Shown here in pieces: positions 1 to 7,131 of a DNA stretch of 29,777 bases. The DNA is from CAYNNP01 sp964398215 (GTDB lineage Bacteria > Planctomycetota > Planctomycetia > Pirellulales > Pirellulaceae): assembly GCA_964398215.1 (NCBI GenBank), contig CAYNNP010000052.1:1-29777 (forward strand), written 5' to 3'. Under the pieces are notes generated by a model that saw nothing but the letters and a program-made list of their open reading frames with translations, was not told the DNA's origin and searched no databases. Position numbers and translations under genes: made by a program. How positions within the stretch are numbered: position 1 is the stretch's first letter; each line of letters begins with the position of its first letter.

Positions 1-136
1 CAAGCCGAAATGCAATTTTGATCATCCAGCTCTCTGGCATCACTGCGGCGGCAAACGCCAACAGAGAAAAGATCGCGACTACCCACAAATACAGGCTTAG
101 CCACTTCGCCATACGTCCGGTTTTTTCTTCGCTCAT
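1..136 (-). CDS. Small membrane protein, 3' part outside window
   Basis: Reading leftward from the ATG at 136-134, 45 codons are open to the window edge. The visible protein starts MSEEKTGRMAKWLSLYLW, has one hydrophobic segment at about residues 11-33, and continues MPESWMIKIAFRL. This suggests a short integral membrane protein whose further segments lie beyond the window. The start codon sits one base after the TGA of the upstream thioesterase gene (TGATATG), so the two are almost surely co-transcribed and translationally coupled. I do not recognise the family and cannot assign a function. The annotated stop is absent only because the window ends. Confidence 0.7.
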   Translation of the reverse strand, partial: MSEEKTGRMAKWLSLYLWVVAIFSLLAFAAAVMPESWMIKIAFRL

Positions 137-137
137 A

Positions 138-575
138 TCAATCCTCCCAAGGCATTCGTGGAACCGTGTCGACAATCGTCAAAAATTTTCTAGCCTCGTC
201 GGGCACTGGAATGACCTTCTCGATATTGAGGTCGACGTAGACCCAGCGAGTTTCTACACGAGCCAACAAGGTGCGATCAGCCGGTCTGCAGATCGCGTAT
301 TGGCGACGCGATGCAAAGCGTTGAACTTCATTGACCCAGGTTCGAACGGTGACTTGGTCCCCAGCTTTCGCCGCAGCGCGATATTTGATGCTATGGTTCC
401 GAACCACCCAACCGACGCCATTTTCTCGTGCTTGCTCGGCATCCCAACCACATTCTCGCGTGTGTGCCCCCGCTGCCCAAAGAGTCCACTGCAGATAACG
501 CAAATTGTGAACATGCTGTTGCGCGTCAATTTCGTCTTGCGATACGGTGTGAATAAAGTCGAAAAGTGCCGTCAT
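138..575 (-). CDS. Acyl-CoA thioesterase, 4HBT (hotdog) family
   Basis: This 145-residue protein has the layout of the single-hotdog 4HBT/YbgC-like thioesterases, which hydrolyse acyl-CoA thioesters in the cytoplasm. After MTALFDFIHTVSQDEIDAQQHVHN it matches the family pattern in which an Asp precedes a His-x-x-Asn (D..QQHVHN), followed by an aromatic-rich helix (YLQWTLWAAG). It ends with a strand region carrying TRWVYVDL. The reading frame is open upstream to a TTG at 659, but the ATG at 575 is preferred: family homology begins there, and AAAGGG lies about 12 nt before it. It is followed after one base by a small membrane protein gene. The substrate cannot be told from sequence. The gene diverges from msrA. 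Confidence 0.8.
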   Translation of the reverse strand: MTALFDFIHTVSQDEIDAQQHVHNLRYLQWTLWAAGAHTRECGWDAEQARENGVGWVVRNHSIKYRAAAKAGDQVTVRTWVNEVQRFASRRQYAICRPADRTLLARVETRWVYVDLNIEKVIPVPDEARKFLTIVDTVPRMPWED

Positions 576-635
576 GACCGAAAAATACCCTTTCTGCAAT
601 CCTAACGCGACAGGTGCTATTTGATGTCGCTGTAT

Positions 636-650
636 GATAGATAGATAGAC
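636..650. repeat. Short GATA tandem repeat
   Basis: Three GATA units followed by GA lie in the divergent spacer between the thioesterase gene and msrA. The tract is short and could arise by chance. It sits in the probable promoter zone of msrA, where copy-number change could alter spacing. Confidence 0.5.
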
Positions 651-691
651 GCTCGGCAATCCCCCAACCCGACTTTATGGGAGTTCAGATC

Positions 692-1432
692 ATGTTCAAA
701 CAAATTTTCCCACGATCAACCATCACAGCCAACACCATTGCCTTGGTGTCCGCCTTCGCCATCAGCCTAGGGCTTGCAGCCAGTAAGTCGTATTCCGATG
801 ACACGGTGACGACGACAAAGAAGGAGAAAGTAGCGACTCTTGCCGGTGGTTGCTTTTGGTGCACTGAAGCCTGCTTCGAGCGAATGAAAGGCGTCAACGC
901 TGTTGTGTCGGGTTACATCGGAGGCCACGTCCCGAATCCGACGTATGAACAAGTCATTGGCATGAACTCGGGCCATGCGGAAGCTGTGCAAGTTTATTAC
1001 GATCCCAGTAAAGTAACCTACGAGGAACTTCTGCAGCTGTTTTTTAAGATCCATGACCCAACGACGTTGAATCGGCAAGGCGCCGACACAGGGCCCCATT
1101 ATCGCAGTAGTATCTTTTATCACGATGACGCACAGAAAAGGATCGCGACTGAGCACATCAAGAAGTTGGACAAAGAACTCGTCAATCCTATCGTGACGAA
1201 ATTAGAAAAGGCCACCAAGTTCTATCCCGCCGAAGAGTACCATCAAGACTACTTTCGCAAGAATCCAAATGCAGGCTACTGCCGTGCTGTTGTTGCCAAA
1301 AAAGTTCGCGATACGACCGTTGTTCTTGCCGTGAAGGGAAAACTGAAAACCGAAGCAGCAACCGAAACCGTAAATGGAAACGGCAATGTAATTGGCAACG
1401 GCAACGGTATCATAATTGAGAACGGGAACTGA
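692..1432 (+). CDS. msrA: Peptide-methionine (S)-S-oxide reductase, exported
   Basis: MsrA reduces the S-epimer of methionine sulfoxide in oxidised proteins. The catalytic motif GCFWCTEACFE lies at residues 53-63 (catalytic Cys54, second Cys57), followed by the family blocks SGYIGGHVPNPTYEQV, GHAEAVQVYYDP, FFKIHDPTTLNRQGADTGPHYRS and the C-terminal FYPAEEYHQDYF...NAGYC (Cys197), a likely resolving cysteine. Residues 1-34 form a signal peptide or N-terminal anchor, so this copy probably acts outside the cytoplasm. The ATG at 692 is chosen over the in-frame ATG at 677 because GGGAG lies 8 nt before it. The protein runs about 40 residues past the usual end and finishes in an Asn/Gly-rich tail (NGNGNVIGNGNG). 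The gene stands alone between a divergent promoter and a terminator. Confidence 0.95.
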   Translation: MFKQIFPRSTITANTIALVSAFAISLGLAASKSYSDDTVTTTKKEKVATLAGGCFWCTEACFERMKGVNAVVSGYIGGHVPNPTYEQVIGMNSGHAEAVQVYYDPSKVTYEELLQLFFKIHDPTTLNRQGADTGPHYRSSIFYHDDAQKRIATEHIKKLDKELVNPIVTKLEKATKFYPAEEYHQDYFRKNPNAGYCRAVVAKKVRDTTVVLAVKGKLKTEAATETVNGNGNVIGNGNGIIIENGN

Positions 1433-1470
1433 AATGCCAGCGAATCTGAAACGCGTCAACGGACCGAAGC

Positions 1471-1501
1471 AAAAATCGCAACCGTTCGAATCGCGATTTT
1501 T
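1471..1501. terminator. Bidirectional intrinsic terminator
   Basis: A 9-bp perfect inverted repeat, AAAAATCGC (1471-1479) and GCGATTTTT (1493-1501), surrounds a 13-nt loop. It lies between the converging msrA and ABC permease genes and touches the permease stop codon. The A/T ends give a U tract in either direction, so it can serve both transcripts. Confidence 0.65.
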
Positions 1502-3129
1502 CAGTTCGCCATGTCTTGCATGACTCGTTCAGGTACCGTGACTTTTCGATACTCGAAAACACGAAACAGCATCGCCAAGTTAATCAACATAGCTACGGCG
1601 CCTGCCGCCATGATCAGGAATCCCAAGGCAGGATCGAAACTTCCGTCAATCATTTCGCCCAGCGTGTAGCCCCAATTGATCACATCAATGGTTTGATAAC
1701 CATAGCCCATTGTTCCGGTTGTCAAAACCTTGAAGATGGATGGAGTGAACAGAGCCAGTATCAACACTCCAAATAGCGACCCAAGCGCCACTGGAATGAT
1801 GCGTCCAGTGCGTTTCATGATCGGTTCGGCAATCATTCGGGTGATACTCATGAACAACATCAGGTAACCAGATGCCACGCCACTGAATATCAACGGATTG
1901 GTGCGTGGTGCTCTGCCGCCGTCAACGCTGACTACAACTCCAAAAACACCCATCCCAAGCAGCCCTACAACACCTGTCGCGACCGCAAAAACGTAGCCTG
2001 TCGCTGGGCCAGGATTGAACCAAGTCAAAAGAGCCCGACCCGCAAACGTACTTGGCAAATCACGTTGAACACGTGGGCTGAGTTCGGGAGATTCGCACAA
2101 CATGAGTGATCCCATGACGAGCCAGTAGCCGGTCAGGAACGCACCGGCGACGTTGGCTATCTCTAATTCTTTAGACCACAAACACAGGGCAATCATCACG
2201 CCAATCCAGACCAACTGTTGGGCAAACATCGTTCTGCGCAAGCCAGTCGATCGGTTTTCAGTTACAGGCGCGATTCGCGCGGCAGCAGCCTGGATAAAGA
2301 TCACAACAAATGACACGCCAACCAAAACGAAAGACGAAATGCCTAAGTACTGGTCTGCCAATTTCGTGTAACCTCGAGAAAAGATGAACCCTTCAGCGCA
2401 CAGCATGGTGCAAAAAAATCCCGAGCCAACGATCACAACCAGCGTGATCAAAAGGGCGATCGTTTGACCAGCACGACTGAATGCTAGGGTGGCTAGCATC
2501 AAGGAAAACGATGTCACCAAAATCGCTGTGAAAAACGTTACTACGATCACCATTCCGATCGTTTGAAGGGTCACGCCGCGCAGAAGGTACGTAAATGCGA
2601 GGCATGGAACAATCGCTGCAAAATAGACCAGCATTTGCAGCATCGCACTATTCAATTTCCCCATCACAATGCCGGTGGAGGAAAGCCTAGTCAATATCAG
2701 CATCTCGAATGTGTCGTCATCGATTTCTGCAGCCAACGATCGATGCGCGGCCAAGGGAACCATGCCCAACATTGGCACCGCCAAGATCAGGTAGTATCCC
2801 ATCAACAAGTTGGAACCTGTTGGAATGTAATAGACATCTGGAGCATTGAAAACGATGCCCATGATTGTCCACAGGCACGACGCCGCCAATAACAAAAAGA
2901 ACGTGATCAGAAACTGCTTGCTCTTAAGTGACTGGCGAGCCTCTTTGATCAAAATCGGATTCAGCCAAGCGGATATGCTTTCGCCAACCCGGTCAATTCG
3001 TCCCCAAAAACCGGGAGCATCGCTGTCCAGTGCCAATGGGTGATATTCGACTTCATCATTCTGTGCGCTGACCGAAAGCCCGATGCCTGTGCCCATCTGG
3101 CCTTTCGATGTATCAAATGTTTCGCTCAT
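1501..3129 (-). CDS. ABC transporter permease, 12-TM ABC-2-like
   Basis: This 542-residue polytopic membrane protein has a cytoplasmic N-terminus of about 70 residues. It then has NPILIKEARQSLKSKQFLITFF, a pattern common at the start of ABC-2-type permeases, and roughly twelve hydrophobic segments (about 73-94, 108-127, 163-183, 190-213, 222-245, 262-282, 303-318, 326-345, 378-400, 413-432, 444-462, 500-523). The DDTFEMLILTRLSSTGIVMGK stretch after the second segment resembles the coupling region seen in ABC-2 proteins. Its ATG overlaps the stop of the ATPase gene (ATGA), making it the last gene of a four-gene coupled unit, so it should be the membrane partner of that ATPase. The substrate is unknown; lipid, polysaccharide or protein export, or a GldF-like role, are all possible. 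Confidence 0.85.
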   Translation of the reverse strand: MSETFDTSKGQMGTGIGLSVSAQNDEVEYHPLALDSDAPGFWGRIDRVGESISAWLNPILIKEARQSLKSKQFLITFFLLLAASCLWTIMGIVFNAPDVYYIPTGSNLLMGYYLILAVPMLGMVPLAAHRSLAAEIDDDTFEMLILTRLSSTGIVMGKLNSAMLQMLVYFAAIVPCLAFTYLLRGVTLQTIGMVIVVTFFTAILVTSFSLMLATLAFSRAGQTIALLITLVVIVGSGFFCTMLCAEGFIFSRGYTKLADQYLGISSFVLVGVSFVVIFIQAAAARIAPVTENRSTGLRRTMFAQQLVWIGVMIALCLWSKELEIANVAGAFLTGYWLVMGSLMLCESPELSPRVQRDLPSTFAGRALLTWFNPGPATGYVFAVATGVVGLLGMGVFGVVVSVDGGRAPRTNPLIFSGVASGYLMLFMSITRMIAEPIMKRTGRIIPVALGSLFGVLILALFTPSIFKVLTTGTMGYGYQTIDVINWGYTLGEMIDGSFDPALGFLIMAAGAVAMLINLAMLFRVFEYRKVTVPERVMQDMAN

Positions 3130-4106
3130 TGGACGCGGCCTTCTGTTACTTTCAAAAACACATCTTCAAGCGATTCGTCTCGAGCACCAAATTCCAACAC
3201 GTCAACTCCAGCTGTAACTAGGTCACGCAAGATCATGATTTGTTCTTCTTCACCACCGTTGACGGAAAATTTGATCATTCGCCCATCGGGTCTCAGATCC
3301 TGAACGGCTTGATGATTGGCAAGTAACTCCGTGGCTTGTTGGGATTGCTTGGCCACACGCATCTCAATCTCTCGAGTTGGTTGCAGCCGTTGCCGAATTT
3401 GATCAACCGTTCCCGTGACCAGCAAACGGCCTTGTTCCAGGATTCCAACTCGATCGCAGATCTCAGCCAATTCTGTCAAAATATGGCTGCTGATCAGAAT
3501 CGTTTTGCTCTCAGAAGCCAACGAGCGGATGATCTGGCGCAGTTCAATCCTAGCTCTTGGGTCCAGGCCGGCAGCCGGTTCATCCAAAATCAACACCGAT
3601 GGATCGTGGATCAACGAACGCCCCAAGCAGATTCTTTGCCGCATACCTTTGCTCAAGCCGCTGATCGGTTTGTCCGCCAACGGTTTGAGACCAGTGAAGT
3701 CCATTACCCAGCGCAAACGGCGAGTTCGATCGCGTCCCACCAACCCATGTGAGCGGGCAAAGAAATCCAAGTACTCCGCGCAGTTGGTGTCTCGATAGGT
3801 ACCAAAACTATCGGGCATGAAACCCAATCGTTTTCGAACTCGGTCGGGATCATTGATCGACGACAGACCTTCGACGAAAGCCTCGCCCGATGTTGGTAGG
3901 CCGAGCGTCGAAAGGATCCGCATGCTCGTTGTCTTACCCGCTCCGTTGGGACCGATGTAGCCGAATACGCTGCCTTTGGGAACTTCAAACGAAACATTGT
4001 CTACCGCTCGGGTTGTCCCAAACACCCGTGTTACATTCCGCAATTCGATCGCAGGCCCCGTCCACTCGCTACCGAAAGAAGGCGACTTGTCCTTTTTGGA
4101 AATCAT
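3126..4106 (-). CDS. ABC transporter ATP-binding protein
   Basis: This 326-residue ABC-2-type ATPase carries Walker A GPNGAGKTT (residues 52-60), signature LSKGMRQR (151-158), Walker B VLILDEP (171-177) and an H-loop His208 in LISSHILTELAEICDR. Where many relatives have a Q-loop glutamine, this one reads GFMPDSFGTY (Asp99). A C-terminal region of about 100 residues follows, as in exporters of the DrrA/NatA/GldA type. The ATG at 4106 is chosen because GGGAG lies about 8 nt upstream, it overlaps the preceding stop as ATGA, and homology starts soon after. The longer open frame to 4223 lies wholly inside the upstream gene. Both neighbours overlap it by ATGA, pointing to balanced synthesis of one complex. 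Confidence 0.92.
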   Translation of the reverse strand: MISKKDKSPSFGSEWTGPAIELRNVTRVFGTTRAVDNVSFEVPKGSVFGYIGPNGAGKTTSMRILSTLGLPTSGEAFVEGLSSINDPDRVRKRLGFMPDSFGTYRDTNCAEYLDFFARSHGLVGRDRTRRLRWVMDFTGLKPLADKPISGLSKGMRQRICLGRSLIHDPSVLILDEPAAGLDPRARIELRQIIRSLASESKTILISSHILTELAEICDRVGILEQGRLLVTGTVDQIRQRLQPTREIEMRVAKQSQQATELLANHQAVQDLRPDGRMIKFSVNGGEEEQIMILRDLVTAGVDVLEFGARDESLEDVFLKVTEGRVQ

Positions 4107-6280
4107 GGCAACTCTCCCATGATGATATGCGAACTGCGAATCATGCTCGCCGATTCGATCCCCAGCTTGTTGGTGTCTAAATCCATTTTCCCAATGAACG
4201 AATTCCGAGGCATGTTTACCCACGACTCAAGCTTGCGTTCCAACAAGCTGTACTGATCGATCGATGAGTATTTGCGGTACCGACTGTTTCCATTCAAATC
4301 GGGCGATTCGAGTTTTGGCGGTAGGACATTCGAATCTAAGATATCAAGCGCAGCACCCGGTCCGGTCTTTGCCAAGTCAACGGTTTCGCCTGGGCCGATC
4401 ACAGATGCCTTCCAGTGTTGGCCGCCTTGGTCACAAACCACGAATTCTGTGATTGGTTTCTCTAGGGTACTGGTGACTGTTGGCGGCGTGCTTTTCATTT
4501 CGAAACTCAGCGTTGGCTGATCAGCTTTGTCAACATCGACGCAAATGTATTGCACCTGTTCACGCGGTGGCAAGAAACCTGCAGAGAACCTCTGTTGGTC
4601 TGAATCGCTACTGACAGTCCCATAGCGGTCCGAGTTGGAACGGAAATAGTATCGTCTATTCTCGAGTTCAATATTGCTGACAAGATAGGTTGCGGTTTGA
4701 TCTGAAAAAACGAGGCCAGGTCCCCCGCCAGTTGAATTGAAATAGGTGTGGCGCGATTGCTGGACATTGTATTTCGACTTGGGATCGATCCAGGTGATCT
4801 GCCGAACACGCGCCTTGGTGCCCAAGCCATCCTTTGCGATCGCATAGACGAAAAGGCTACAGGTAACGAACAGGGCGGCCGCAGGAGCAGCAAAATACAA
4901 AACGTAAAGTCGACTTCGATTCCGCAAAAAGTAATAGCAGACCGGCCCGATCAGCAACGCAAACAGAATGTTCAGCAGCACAAACGTCTTGACAGGTGGT
5001 TGGCCAACGGATGGGATCACCCAACTCCAGTAGGATGAACTACCCAAGGAAATATCGACTCCATTTCGTGAAGGCCAATCCAGTTTGTCCTCCACAATCG
5101 ATCCATTTGAGATTTGCTCCACTGATTTCCAAAACTGGAAAGACCCTGGAAATGGATCAGGGTCATCTATCAGAATCACTTGACCAATTCCGAGCGTACC
5201 AAATTCGATACGTGCCAAAATATCCGCAATGGGTTCCTCAGCTGCAAAAGGATGCGAGTTCGATCGAAGCTTTGCAAAAACGTCACGACGCATTTTTCCT
5301 GAACCACCCGATACTTTCATCTCTGAACCTGTATCGTATAGTCTGCCCGTCTCGTTACGTGAGCCCAAGTCCAGTTTCATAGCCGCCTGTTTTGGGCCAA
5401 GCAATCGCCCCGAGCTGATCTGTTGAAGTCGTAATTTTTCCAGCGAGGGGAATGAATTTTTCGTGTCGGTTCCATAAACCCATAACGTTCCTCCGCTCGC
5501 AATCCACTTTTCCAACGCGGCATACTTTTGTGGATACTTTGTGTTGAGCTCCTGCAGTTTGTCGACCGACGCGATCACAATATCAAGCTGCGAATACCAA
5601 AGCCAATTTTCATCGGCATCGGCGCCAGTAAACGTGCGGTACTGAACCCAGCATGGCTGAGTTTCGCGAAGCTGATTGGTTGCCTTAACTGTCGATTGTC
5701 GTTTGTTTTTAGAATCTTCGGGCAGCGGGCCGTCACCCAGCACTGTGTTAAGCGTTCGTATATCGGGAACGTACTTTTGGTCAGACTTGATCCCCGAATC
5801 GCCGATCATTACACCAACCAGATGATGTTGTGATACATCTTGCATCTCCAAGCTAAATCCGGCTTGGTTTGAGCCGCTAGGAATAGCTTCACCGTCTTCC
5901 CAAATACGGGCACTCACTTTCCGCCAAGGGAAATAGCGAGGCACCAGAATCTCTTCTGTGTGCACGGCAACGCCTTCAGGCAACACAAACGATTTGGTGA
6001 ATTCGTAACTGAGCTGGCCTCTGTTGTTTTGCGATGGCGTGATGAATACTTGTACGTTGTGGTCGCGTACGAACGTTGCCTTCTTTGATTGAAACTCAAG
6101 CCGAATCGGTTGGTATCCATTCCCACCGCGGTGCTCGACTTGCATCCTCATCACAAAATCCGCGAAAGCTCGATTTCTAGGCAGAGTCAGGATGTTCTGC
6201 GTCTCTGCTTTAGCGACCGATTCGGTGATAAAAATGTTGACCGATGCGATCAACAACAAAAAAACCGTAGACCGAATCAT
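4103..6280 (-). CDS. Exported/membrane-anchored ABC-associated protein
   Basis: This 725-residue protein begins with a signal peptide (MIRSTVFLLLIASVNIF...AKAETQ, cleavage near 25). A periplasmic region of about 400 residues follows. It includes LDIVIASVDKLQELNTKYPQKY and a following WIASGGTLWVYGTD, which recalls glutamine-amidotransferase-like (Rossmann-type) folds in GldG-like and DUF4350-like ABC accessory proteins. Two membrane segments (about 432-452 and 458-481) are followed by a second extracytoplasmic domain to the end. The ATG overlaps the stop of a 103-residue membrane protein gene, and its own stop overlaps the ATPase start. I infer an accessory subunit of the ABC system encoded downstream. 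The family name is not certain, and no catalytic residues are evident. Confidence 0.8.
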   Translation of the reverse strand: MIRSTVFLLLIASVNIFITESVAKAETQNILTLPRNRAFADFVMRMQVEHRGGNGYQPIRLEFQSKKATFVRDHNVQVFITPSQNNRGQLSYEFTKSFVLPEGVAVHTEEILVPRYFPWRKVSARIWEDGEAIPSGSNQAGFSLEMQDVSQHHLVGVMIGDSGIKSDQKYVPDIRTLNTVLGDGPLPEDSKNKRQSTVKATNQLRETQPCWVQYRTFTGADADENWLWYSQLDIVIASVDKLQELNTKYPQKYAALEKWIASGGTLWVYGTDTKNSFPSLEKLRLQQISSGRLLGPKQAAMKLDLGSRNETGRLYDTGSEMKVSGGSGKMRRDVFAKLRSNSHPFAAEEPIADILARIEFGTLGIGQVILIDDPDPFPGSFQFWKSVEQISNGSIVEDKLDWPSRNGVDISLGSSSYWSWVIPSVGQPPVKTFVLLNILFALLIGPVCYYFLRNRSRLYVLYFAAPAAALFVTCSLFVYAIAKDGLGTKARVRQITWIDPKSKYNVQQSRHTYFNSTGGGPGLVFSDQTATYLVSNIELENRRYYFRSNSDRYGTVSSDSDQQRFSAGFLPPREQVQYICVDVDKADQPTLSFEMKSTPPTVTSTLEKPITEFVVCDQGGQHWKASVIGPGETVDLAKTGPGAALDILDSNVLPPKLESPDLNGNSRYRKYSSIDQYSLLERKLESWVNMPRNSFIGKMDLDTNKLGIESASMIRSSHIIMGELP

Positions 6281-6588
6281 GTTGTACGCTCTTGGTTTGG
6301 GAGATCATCGGTCGGCTGCTTTTCGATCGCTTCGACAATTGGCTCGGTGGCCGATGTCATCAGACTCGCGATCAAAAACAGTATCACATAAACCAGAAAA
6401 CAGCCTGCCGATGTGGCCAGCAGTAGAACAATGATCTTGGTCCAAAAGGCAGCGTTTTCACTCGACATTCGAACGATCGTCATGATCACTGCGGACACAA
6501 TGATCAGAATCAACAAAAACCGCATCGAGGTCTGCGGCAGAATTTTTTCTGCCACTGGTTTCGAATCAGTACTAGGCTGGTCTTCCAA
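6277..6588 (-). CDS. Small two-TM membrane protein, first gene of ABC unit
   Basis: This 103-residue protein has a polar N-terminus of about 20 residues, hydrophobic segments at about 22-41 and 49-78, and a polar, acidic C-terminus. I do not recognise the family. The proposed start is a TTG at 6588 with GGGA 8 nt upstream; an internal ATG at residue 22, right before the first membrane segment, is the alternative. Its TGA overlaps the ATG of the next gene (ATGA), making it the first of four coupled genes ending at 1501. This context makes a role in the same membrane complex likely. The gene's upstream side contains the palindromic element at 6667-6819, about 80 bp away. Confidence 0.65.
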   Translation of the reverse strand: MEDQPSTDSKPVAEKILPQTSMRFLLILIIVSAVIMTIVRMSSENAAFWTKIIVLLLATSAGCFLVYVILFLIASLMTSATEPIVEAIEKQPTDDLPNQERTT

Positions 6589-6666
6589 AAATCTATTCCC
6601 GTAAAGTTTGCGTGCGCGTGATGTCGAGTGCTTTGGCCAGATTTATTTTGCAGGTAGAGGTCGTAG

Positions 6667-6819
6667 CGGAAGCCATCAAGGGTTTGCCGATTTACTGAGC
6701 CGATGGCGCTAGCCACGGGCCTTGTGGTGATAACGCAACCCTTCGAGGCCCGTGGCTAGCGCCAGCGGCTCACCAAAATATGCCACGCTAATAAATCAAC
6801 AAACCGTCAAAGACTTTCG
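6667..6819 (-). repeat. Palindromic dispersed element, copy 1 (inverted, full)
   Basis: Inner arms of 26 bp (6696-6721 and 6747-6772) pair with one mismatch around a 25-nt loop (6722-6746). Each arm holds GGCGCTAGCCACGGGCC or its near complement. Outer arms begin with CGGAAGCC at 6667 and end with GACTTTCG at 6819, and include GGTTTGCCGATTTA opposite TAAATCAACAAACC, giving a nested symmetrical element of 153 bp. The loop is the reverse complement of the loops in copies 2 and 3, so this copy is in the opposite orientation. No coding capacity is apparent. It separates the divergent ABC unit and the propeller gene. It could be a REP-like or MITE-like sequence or an RNA hairpin; the sequence does not decide. 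Confidence 0.9.
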
Positions 6820-7131
6820 GGGATACACATGCCAAGGCCAAAACTCTTGGCCTGATCGGCTACCCCAAAATTGAATCTGGTCGGTAGATTGTCAAAATCA
6901 GCATCAAGCAACAAAACTGGATTCGCTGCCTTTTCATGCAATGTTGACAATCCACTCGTCATGATAGTGTGACATTGCCAGAAAGGTTGCACGAGACGCT
7001 CAAAATTCGTTCAAGCGTATCATGTGTCTCCCAAGGCGATCAGTTGCTGATAAAATTGAGCCCGTTAAATTTGTGAAAATCAATTTTCATTTCTGGCGAC
7101 ATTCAAATTCCTCTATTGAGTTTTATTCGGC
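6820..7131. other. Intergenic region with two small inverted repeats
   Basis: No convincing gene is seen here. A 61-codon minus-strand frame with a GTG start and no clear ribosome site runs into the palindromic element and was not accepted. A perfect 7-bp hairpin lies at 6835-6853 (AGGCCAA, 5-nt loop, TTGGCCT). A 16-bp symmetrical site, TGAAAATCAATTTTCA, lies at 7074-7089, about 43 bp before the propeller gene. The latter is placed where an operator could lie, but no regulator is known. Confidence 0.4.

Noticed and set aside
18..605. Plus-strand frame of 195 codons
   Set aside because: It lies antisense to the thioesterase and membrane protein genes, which have family motifs and coupled start/stop signals; the plus-strand peptide has no recognisable domain.
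6807..6992. 61-codon minus-strand frame in the spacer before the propeller gene
   Set aside because: GTG start without a clear ribosome site, ends inside the palindromic element, overlaps a perfect hairpin, and matches no family I know. It cannot be fully excluded.
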